Source: an uncultured Prevotella sp. (GTDB lineage: Bacteria > Bacteroidota > Bacteroidia > Bacteroidales > Bacteroidaceae). From it: 9,303 bases of DNA. Under the pieces are notes generated by a model. It was not told the DNA's origin and did not search any database. It saw nothing but the letters and a program-made list of their open reading frames with translations. Shown one piece after another: positions 1-5,460 of the stretch (its first letter is position 1; each line of letters begins with the position of its first letter). A program made the position numbers and the translations under genes. The stretch spans positions 1 through 9,303 of the forward strand of contig CALCHM010000017.1 in NCBI GenBank assembly GCA_937901345.1. Direction: 5' to 3'.

Positions 1-71
1 TTTCTCTTTATAGGAAGGAACATCGCAAAACCTTACGTTTGTTCTTTTTTATTGCAGTCCGGTAAAATATT

Positions 72-79
72 TACTTTTG
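72..79 (+). promoter_or_regulatory. Possible Bacteroidetes -7 promoter element
   Basis: The octamer TACTTTTG matches the Bacteroidetes primary sigma factor -7 consensus TAnnTTTG. A partial -33 match (ATTG at 51-54) lies 17 nt upstream, slightly short of the usual spacing of about 19-21. It points at the stretch that ends in the terminator at 255-296. A match to this short, AT-rich consensus can arise by chance. Confidence 0.3.
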
Positions 80-85
80 CTCATG

Positions 86-292
86 TTTCAAAAATGTTTT
101 GTGCTGAAAACAAGGAAACAAAAAAGAAGGCGTTGTGTCATAATGAGCAAACTGCTGCGTTGCTCCTCAATTTCGAATTTGGTCATGTACTTCAGTACAC
201 TCCCTTCTTCCTCCATTTCAGCGCCTTGCATTTTACTCACTCTTATACAGCAACAGAGGGTGTGCCGAAATTTTGCGACACACCCTCTTTTT
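86..292 (+). ncRNA. Candidate small structured RNA, about 200 nt
   Basis: This stretch lies between a promoter-like octamer and a strong intrinsic terminator, with no credible coding sequence. Visible pairings are AAGGCG (127-132) with CGCCTT (222-227), closing a region that contains hairpin GAGCAA/TTGCTC (145-150 with 160-165, 9-nt loop) and hairpin TGTAC/GTACA (186-190 with 195-199, loop TTCA). The 10-bp terminator stem follows. The arrangement of an outer stem, two inner hairpins and a terminator is what a small RNA would show, but short stems of this size also occur by chance. I recognise no known RNA family. The transcript ends are estimates. It could instead be the 3' end of a transcript from further left or part of a repeat element. 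Confidence 0.27.
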
Positions 293-296
293 CTTT
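255..296 (+). terminator. Intrinsic (rho-independent) terminator
   Basis: A perfect 10-bp stem pairs AGAGGGTGTG (255-264) with CACACCCTCT (279-288) around a 14-nt loop. It is followed directly by a T-rich tract at 288-296 interrupted by one C. There is no T tract on the other side, so it works only in the plus direction. It would end the candidate small RNA or a transcript entering from the left. Confidence 0.7.
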
Positions 297-315
297 GACG
301 TAAAATATTTTTACC

Positions 316-347
316 GGACAACAATATTTATTTGATAATTGTTGTCC
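316..347. repeat. 10-bp perfect inverted repeat downstream of the nucleotidase gene
   Basis: GGACAACAAT (316-325) and ATTGTTGTCC (338-347) are perfect reverse complements separated by 12 nt. It lies 18 nt past the stop of the minus-strand nucleotidase gene, where a transcript end is expected. No U-run follows in either direction, so it may be a 3'-end stabilising hairpin rather than an intrinsic terminator. Its left arm overlaps the right arm of the larger inverted repeat, making ATTGTTGTCC effectively a third copy of that repeat's head. Confidence 0.5.
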
Positions 348-365
348 AATATAATTGATATACCC

Positions 366-2021
366 TTACTTGAAATTTATGCGGCCTTGAGGTTTGCCAT
401 ATTCCGCACCGATGACACCGCCTAAATTTGTTTCAAGGTAATGACGCAGAATTTCAATATCTGCTCCATAATATTTGAAATCGGGAGTGACGCAACTCAA
501 GATACCCGAACCTCCTAACTCTAGAATCAGATAGTCTAATGTAGCGATGGTATATTGCTGGGTTTTGTCAAGTGGTTGATATACGTTGCTCTGCTTGTCA
601 AGCACTTCAACCTGTGAGATACGGCGCTCGCCTTCACCTATGCCTGTAAACATTCCTGCTGCTTCGTCTTTTATGGCGGGTGAAGGTATTTCCTGATTTA
701 TCTTGAAGCGCAGACCACTAACTTGCATGAACGTACCCGATTCGGCTGGCAACGCTGAAACGGCATATTCTAACACATCAAGCAACTGCTCACCCGAAAG
801 TGTACCCGTAGCAATCATATCGCCGAAGGGCATCACATTGATGAGGTCGTTAAACAAAATATCGCCACGCTTTATGTCAGTACGAATACCACCACCGTTA
901 ACGAGAGCAATGTCAGCACCCGTAAATGTGCGCAAGGCATCGGTACAAAAATCGCCGAGGTTGGATTCCTGCTTGCGTACAATACGCTTTCCGTCGGCAT
1001 CGTAAATGGTGAGGTCCACCTCACTACTACCTACAACGAAATTACCATTTTCACTCACCTTCTCCATCAGTTGTTCCACAAATTGTTGGCAATCACTATC
1101 AGCCGCAACTGCGTCATCGGAGGTATTGATAAGGGATGATTCAAGCGTACCGTCGGTATTGATGGTCAACTGACCAACGTATTGAAAATTGCTTCCCGAA
1201 GAAGTAAGCAATACAGGGCGACCCTCCTTATTGTTGACAAACTGCTGTTCGATGACATGATGGTCGTGAGCGTCGATGACGGCATCCAGGCCCGTAGTGC
1301 TACTGATGAGTTCCATAGAATTTGCGTGACCTCCAGTTTTGGGAGTGTCGCCCAAATGCGCAAGCGCTATGACATAGTCGGCACCCTCTTGGCGAGCTTT
1401 GTTGATGAAGTATTGAGCATTTTCGTAAAAATTCTCGCGCATAAAACTATAAAGCGGATTGCCCTGTTCGTCACACAAACTCGTAACGGTGCCGGTTGTC
1501 GTGGTGGTAAAACCTATATAAGCTACATCCACATCCCCATAACGAATTATCTTATAAGCAGGATAGGGGTAAGCTCCAGTTTGTACATTCTTAAGATTCG
1601 CACACACCACCGAAGCATCCAATGCCTCCGTAAGCTTAAACATTTGCGACATGCCGTAATCCAGTTCGTGATTACCCAAAGCAACAACGTCATAGCCGAC
1701 ATAATTCATCAGTTCTACAATTTGCTCACCTCTTGAAACTGCACCCACAAATCCGCCACTTGCGAAGTCCCCGCTGGACACTGTTGAGACATAATTCGTG
1801 CGTGACAAACATTCGTTACGAGCCGTAACAAGCATTGGGTAACCATCGACAGCGCAATGAACATCGTTTTCAAACAACACAATAATCTGTTGTGTAGGCA
1901 AGTCGGGCACCTTGCTCTTAACAGGATCATCATCGTTACAACCCCAAAATAGGAGGTTACAAAGAGCAAAGAGCATTACGAATCCATAACGACTCTTCAT
2001 GAAAAAATCTCTTGCTTTCAT
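366..2021 (-). CDS. 5'-nucleotidase/2',3'-cyclic phosphodiesterase family lipoprotein
   Basis: This is a 551-aa metallophosphoesterase of the UshA/5'-nucleotidase family, expected to release phosphate from extracellular nucleotides or related phosphoesters. The N-terminus is a lipoprotein signal (hydrophobic stretch, then FWGC with lipobox Cys28), followed by NDDD, which resembles the Bacteroidetes surface-export motif. The catalytic metal-site motifs are in order: NDVH (Asp53, His55), SGDF (Asp85), GNHELD (Asn117, His118), AHLGD (His222) and AHDHH (His252, His254). The C-terminal nucleotide-binding domain shows ESNLGDFCTDALR (352-364), NGGGIR (375-380) and NVMPFGD (395-401). Nothing essential seems missing, and length is normal for the family. 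The first Met is used here; Met8 (codon at 1998-2000) would give a tidier signal peptide. It follows cstA on the same strand after 49 nt, with no promoter match between them, so co-transcription is likely. The exact substrate cannot be read from sequence. Confidence 0.9.
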   Translation of the reverse strand: MKARDFFMKSRYGFVMLFALCNLLFWGCNDDDPVKSKVPDLPTQQIIVLFENDVHCAVDGYPMLVTARNECLSRTNYVSTVSSGDFASGGFVGAVSRGEQIVELMNYVGYDVVALGNHELDYGMSQMFKLTEALDASVVCANLKNVQTGAYPYPAYKIIRYGDVDVAYIGFTTTTTGTVTSLCDEQGNPLYSFMRENFYENAQYFINKARQEGADYVIALAHLGDTPKTGGHANSMELISSTTGLDAVIDAHDHHVIEQQFVNNKEGRPVLLTSSGSNFQYVGQLTINTDGTLESSLINTSDDAVAADSDCQQFVEQLMEKVSENGNFVVGSSEVDLTIYDADGKRIVRKQESNLGDFCTDALRTFTGADIALVNGGGIRTDIKRGDILFNDLINVMPFGDMIATGTLSGEQLLDVLEYAVSALPAESGTFMQVSGLRFKINQEIPSPAIKDEAAGMFTGIGEGERRISQVEVLDKQSNVYQPLDKTQQYTIATLDYLILELGGSGILSCVTPDFKYYGADIEILRHYLETNLGGVIGAEYGKPQGRINFK

Positions 2022-2070
2022 AAGTCTATAACAATTACATATAAGTACTTTCTTTTCTGTGAACTATTAC

Positions 2071-3504
2071 TTACCCTACTTTCTTCCCTTCTTTCCTATA
2101 CCACCCTATAAACCAAACAAGGGCGATGATGGCGCAGGTGCCACCAATGAAGTAGGAAATGGGTTGAGGCAAGGCGAGACCTTCGGGCGCGATGCAAATG
2201 TAAGTGGAGCAGACCAAGGTCATGAGCAAAGCGGGCAGGAGGGCAATGTAAAAGTTTTTTCCGTGGCGCACCAAGTAAACGGTGATGGCCCAAAGGGTGA
2301 AGACGGAGAGCGTTTGGTTGCACCACGCAAAGTAGCGCCAGATAATCTTAAACCCTTCGGCATCGCTGAGGCTGTAAACGAGCACACCGATGGTGAGTAG
2401 GAACAACGGAATACATATCATCAAGCGCTTGCGAATGGGCGTTTGGTCGATGTGCAGGAAGTCGGCGGCAATCAATCGTGCGGAGCGCAGGGCGGTGTCC
2501 CCACTCGTGATGGGCGCAGCCACAATGCCGAGAATGGCTAAGATGCCGCCCAACGTGCCGAGCCACTCATTCGAAATGCGTGTTGCCACGGCTGCACCCG
2601 AGAATGCTTTGCCCGTCTCGGCATCTATCACACCGTTTTCGTGGAAGAAGTAAGTGGCAGCTGCCGCCCAAATCAGCGCCACCGCACCTTCGGCAACCAT
2701 CGCACCGTAAAAGATGGGGCGGCAATGCTTTTCCGACTTCATGCAGCGCGCCATAAGGGGCGATTGCGTAGCGTGAAATCCGCTGATGGCGCCACAAGCA
2801 ATGGAGATGAACATCATGGGGAATATCGGACTCGCCTCGTACTTCACGCCAAATCCGTTCCACATTTCGGGCAGATCGGGACTCTTCACATAAAGCATCA
2901 CCAACACGCCCATCGCCATAAACAATAGGGCGAAGGCAAAGAGCGGATAGACCTTACCGATAATCTTATCCACGGGCATCAACGTGGCGAGCACATAATA
3001 AAGGAAGATGACGATAATCCAGAAGTAGGCATCCATCCAGTCGGGCGTCATGCCTGCAATCAACTCTGCCGGACCGCTCACGAACACAGCGCCCACCAGT
3101 ATCATCAACACCATCGTAAAGACGGTCATCACCTTCTTCGTGCGCAGTCCCAAATAGCGCCCAACGATTTCGGGCAGACTCTCGCCGCCATTTCTGATAG
3201 ACAAGGCGCCCGAGAAGAAGTCGTGCACCGCCCCTGCAAAGATGGTTCCGAACACAATCCAAAGGTAAGACGCCGTGCCAAACTGCGCCCCCATAATCGC
3301 CCCAAAGATAGGACCGAGCCCTGCAATGTTCAAGAACTGAATCATGAAGATTTTCCAATTCGGAAGGGGGATATAGTCTACGCCGTCTGCCATGGTAACA
3401 GCAGGCGTCTTGCGGTCGTCCGGACCAAAAACTCTGTTTACGTACGAACCGTAAATCCAGTATCCGAGGACGAGCACAATGAGTGCGATGGTGAAAGTAA
3501 TCAT
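2071..3504 (-). CDS. cstA: CstA-family carbon starvation transporter (short form)
   Basis: This is a 477-aa polytopic inner-membrane protein of the CstA family, whose characterised Escherichia coli members (CstA, BtsT) take up pyruvate and have been linked to peptide use. Family signatures are clear: DGVDYIP (40-46), the NIAGLGPIFGAIMGAQFG stretch (59-76), GAVHDFFSG (His94-Asp95), CGAISGFHATQSP around His244, and PITSGDTALRSARL beginning at Pro331. Hydrophobic segments run throughout, starting with residues 2-22. It is much shorter than the ~700-aa E. coli proteins; as I recall, a compact form is common in Bacteroidetes, so I read it as complete. The start ATG has no good Shine-Dalgarno. The 5' side faces a ~610-bp divergent gap with a tandem repeat array. 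The lipoprotein nucleotidase follows after 49 nt, probably in the same operon. The substrate here is unproven. Confidence 0.92.
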   Translation of the reverse strand: MITFTIALIVLVLGYWIYGSYVNRVFGPDDRKTPAVTMADGVDYIPLPNWKIFMIQFLNIAGLGPIFGAIMGAQFGTASYLWIVFGTIFAGAVHDFFSGALSIRNGGESLPEIVGRYLGLRTKKVMTVFTMVLMILVGAVFVSGPAELIAGMTPDWMDAYFWIIVIFLYYVLATLMPVDKIIGKVYPLFAFALLFMAMGVLVMLYVKSPDLPEMWNGFGVKYEASPIFPMMFISIACGAISGFHATQSPLMARCMKSEKHCRPIFYGAMVAEGAVALIWAAAATYFFHENGVIDAETGKAFSGAAVATRISNEWLGTLGGILAILGIVAAPITSGDTALRSARLIAADFLHIDQTPIRKRLMICIPLFLLTIGVLVYSLSDAEGFKIIWRYFAWCNQTLSVFTLWAITVYLVRHGKNFYIALLPALLMTLVCSTYICIAPEGLALPQPISYFIGGTCAIIALVWFIGWYRKEGKKVG

Positions 3505-3648
3505 ATCTTTGATGATTTTAGAGAGTCGTTAACGAAAGAAACTGAGAAACGGTTGAGTCACAAAGTCTCATGTAGATAAGTTTCAGCAGTGCTCGCACAA
3601 AATTCGGAGTTTTTGGGGAGATACACAAACAATTATTAGTAATAATAT

Positions 3649-3903
3649 AGCAGATGCGCATAGACTGATTTGTCAAACGTGTGGCACCATGCAGTTCTGC
3701 ATAGACACATTTGTAAAAAATACGGTGCTATGCAGTGCGCATAGACTGATTTGTCAAAACGTAATGCGCTATGCAGGTTTGCACAGACATATTTAGAAAA
3801 AAACGATGCTATGCAGTGTGCATGGGCAGATTTGTAAAACGTATGGCGTTATGCAGGTCTGCACAGACATATTTAGAAACAAAACGATGCTATGCAGTTC
3901 TGA
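3649..3903. repeat. Tandem array of ~41-bp units with ~81-bp higher-order period
   Basis: Six full units and a partial seventh start at about 3649, 3689, 3730, 3771, 3811, 3851 and 3892, giving spacings of 40-41 bp. Each begins with a short imperfect palindrome such as ATGCAGTTCTGCAT, followed by an A/T-rich tail. Alternate units are most alike. Units 1, 3 and 5 carry GCATAGACTGATTTGTCAAA or a close variant, while units 4 and 6 share TGCACAGACATATTTAGAAA, so the array looks built from a two-unit block. Units are contiguous with no unique spacers, so it is not a CRISPR array. Possible roles are a cluster of regulator sites for cstA or the hydrolase gene, or a neutral intergenic repeat. Confidence 0.85.
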
Positions 3904-4075
3904 ACACTTTCGCTTCTTAATGAGATAAGATTTTCAACATGAGGTAACGGCGATAGCATCTCCTAATTGTTTGATGTTTTGACAAGTTAACCAACTCGTC
4001 TCACTTTCTGCGTTTTCAAAACATTGTCCCCCAAATGAAACCATCGTATATCCTTCTTTTTTGTCTACATATTGC

Positions 4076-4083
4076 TAATTTTG
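4076..4083 (+). promoter_or_regulatory. Probable -7 promoter element of the hydrolase gene
   Basis: TAATTTTG matches the Bacteroidetes -7 consensus TAnnTTTG and lies 33 nt before the chosen ATG at 4117, giving a short leader. No good -33 TTTG is found at the usual distance; the nearest TTTG (4060-4063) is too close. The site sits inside the longer open frame that begins with TTG at 4072, which argues for the downstream start. Confidence 0.45.
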
Positions 4084-4116
4084 CACTTGTTATCAATCTC
4101 CCTAAAAATAACAACT

Positions 4117-5388
4117 ATGAAGCAACACATCCTTCTTTCTCTCCTCGCGCTATTTTCCATTGCGAGTTCAGCGCAGGTTGTCAATTCGTCTGCCGTACTG
4201 ATTGGAGCATGGTCGGGCAAACTTAAGGTAGGCCCAACGGAACTCACCTTGGTACTTCACATTAAGCAGGGCAATGGCTATTTGGAGTGCTCATTAGACA
4301 GTCCCGACCAAGGGGCGAAAGGCATTGGGTTGTATAAAGAACACCTGACCGACGATTCCCTTGCTGTAAAGGCGCCACAATTAGGGCTCACTTATCGTGC
4401 ACGCATAGCGGAAGGCAAAATGGTGGGCACCTTTTCGCAAATGGGGATGAACCTTCCACTGACTTTGGAAAAAGGTGTCTATGAGGTGCGTCGCCCACAA
4501 CATCCATCGCAACCCTATCCTTACAAGACGGAAGAGGTTTCCTTCGTCAACGAAACGGACCACGCCACGCTGGTGGGTACCCTCACCTACCCTATCCACT
4601 TTGACGCATCTCAGGAGGTGCCCGTCGTAGTGCTCGTTTCGGGAAGCGGACTTCAGAATCGTGATGAAGAGATTTTTGACCACAAACCCTTCCTTGTTAT
4701 TGCCGACTATTTGGCGCGCCACGGCATCGCCACGCTCCGCTATGACGACCGCGCTTTCGGAAAATCTACGGGGGGATACCGTATTCACAACCAAGCGACC
4801 ACCCTTGATTATATGAGCGATGCTCGTGCTGCTATAGACTTTCTCAGGTCGCGTAAAGAATTTGGACAAGTAGGTATTGCGGGGCATAGCGAGGGCGGTT
4901 GCATTGCATTCATGCTGAGTAGTGAGGGTGCAGTAGATTTCGCCATCAGCATGGCTGGAACTGGGGTGAAGGGAGATATTGCGCTCACCGCACAAACGAA
5001 TGCCATTCTCAAACAGCAGGGACAAACCACCACTTTAACCATTGAGCAATACCGCCAAAACGCACAAATGATTCCTGGCGAGTGGATGCGTTGGTTTCTT
5101 GACTACGATCCCACAACCGACATCTCAGCGGCAAAATGTCCAGTCTTTGCTCTCAATGGCGATAAGGACGTGCAGGTAATCTCATCCCTCAACCTTACCG
5201 CCATCAAGGAGAAGTTGCCACAACATCCCCACTCGCTCGTAAAGGAATACGCAGGACTCAACCACCTCTTCCAGCACTGCCAAACGGGAATGCCCACGGA
5301 ATACAATGGCATCGAGGAAACCATTTCCGAAGAGGTTCTGAAGGACATCACGAACTGGATTCTTGCCCTGCCAAAACTTTTGCGCTAA
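4117..5388 (+). CDS. Secreted alpha/beta hydrolase (esterase-like) with N-terminal beta domain
   Basis: This is a 423-aa exported serine hydrolase. The ATG at 4117 is preferred because it gives a clean signal peptide (MKQHILLSLLALFSIASSAQ); the frame is open back to a TTG at 4072, but that would put 15 residues ahead of the signal. Residues ~25-120 look like a beta-rich accessory domain (IGAWSG, SPDQGAKGI, MVGTFSQ) typical of Bacteroidetes hydrolases of this type. The alpha/beta-hydrolase fold follows from ~138: oxyanion-region SGSGLQNRD (175-183), nucleophile elbow GHSEGG with Ser258, acid residue probably Asp351 in NGDKDVQV (Asp349 is also possible), and His383 in GLNHLF. The triad therefore looks intact. 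Carboxylester hydrolysis is the usual guess for the family; the substrate cannot be named. It lies 72 nt before polA on the same strand, but polA has its own promoter-like site and a functional link is not implied. Confidence 0.88.
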   Translation: MKQHILLSLLALFSIASSAQVVNSSAVLIGAWSGKLKVGPTELTLVLHIKQGNGYLECSLDSPDQGAKGIGLYKEHLTDDSLAVKAPQLGLTYRARIAEGKMVGTFSQMGMNLPLTLEKGVYEVRRPQHPSQPYPYKTEEVSFVNETDHATLVGTLTYPIHFDASQEVPVVVLVSGSGLQNRDEEIFDHKPFLVIADYLARHGIATLRYDDRAFGKSTGGYRIHNQATTLDYMSDARAAIDFLRSRKEFGQVGIAGHSEGGCIAFMLSSEGAVDFAISMAGTGVKGDIALTAQTNAILKQQGQTTTLTIEQYRQNAQMIPGEWMRWFLDYDPTTDISAAKCPVFALNGDKDVQVISSLNLTAIKEKLPQHPHSLVKEYAGLNHLFQHCQTGMPTEYNGIEETISEEVLKDITNWILALPKLLR

Positions 5389-5393
5389 ATTTG
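5362..5393 (+). promoter_or_regulatory. Candidate polA promoter overlapping the hydrolase stop
   Basis: TAAATTTG at 5386-5393 fits the -7 consensus TAnnTTTG, and CTTG at 5362-5365 is a 3-of-4 match to the -33 TTTG with a 20-nt spacer, the expected geometry. It overlaps the stop codon of the upstream gene and would give a leader of about 60 nt before the polA ATG. It suggests polA can be transcribed separately, perhaps besides read-through. Confidence 0.45.
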
Positions 5394-5460
5394 TCGTGTG
5401 GGAATGAGATATCTTGCCACGATTACTTCTGACTTATTGAAATCATAACTTCTCAACCCT

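Larger units (their letters stand above)
50..326. repeat. Imperfect inverted repeats bounding a ~275-bp segment
   Basis: The left arm at 50-74 contains GTCCGGTAAAATATTTAC (57-74). The right arm at 300-326 contains GTAAAATATTTTTACCGGAC (300-319), its reverse complement apart from two single-base length differences. Outside this core the match continues through TATTG with a two-base mismatch between. No clear target-site duplication is visible. The pattern fits a miniature inverted-repeat element or a remnant of one, but no transposase is present to support that. Confidence 0.45.
1..365. other. Left intergenic region without a convincing gene
   Basis: No reading frame here resembles a known protein to me. 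Plus frame 1 is open from the first base to a stop at 301-303, and shorter frames overlap it on both strands, but none has a convincing start, a recognisable domain or protein-like composition. What can be seen is a promoter-like site near 72, several short hairpins, an intrinsic terminator at 255-296 and repeats sharing the words GTCCGG and TTGTTGTCC. The gene to the left, if any, lies outside the window. Confidence 0.5.
3505..4116. other. Divergent intergenic region between cstA and the hydrolase gene
   Basis: This gap of about 610 bp contains no credible gene; the only open frames are short and overlap repeats or the next gene's leader. It must hold the promoters of cstA (leftward) and probably of the hydrolase (rightward). 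I found no match to TAnnTTTG on the minus strand in 3505-3650, so the cstA promoter is not assigned. The middle is taken up by the tandem array at 3649-3903. Confidence 0.6.

Noticed and set aside
1..303. Open plus-strand frame from the window edge to 303, with overlapping frames on both strands
   Set aside because: Several frames are open at once, none has recognisable domains, and the frame runs through the terminator hairpin. It may be the end of an unseen gene but I cannot support that.
50..326. Invertible promoter of the kind used for phase variation in Bacteroidales
   Set aside because: The promoter-like site at 72-79 straddles the edge of the left arm rather than lying inside the segment, the right arm has no counterpart, no recombinase is nearby, and no downstream gene is placed to be switched.
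3649..3903. CRISPR array, suggested by regular ~41-bp repeats with short palindromes
   Set aside because: Units are contiguous and similar along their whole length, so there are no unique spacers, and no cas genes are nearby.
4072..4116. Upstream TTG start for the alpha/beta hydrolase
   Set aside because: It would place 15 residues before a clean signal peptide and overlaps a -7 promoter match; the ATG at 4117 explains the sequence better.
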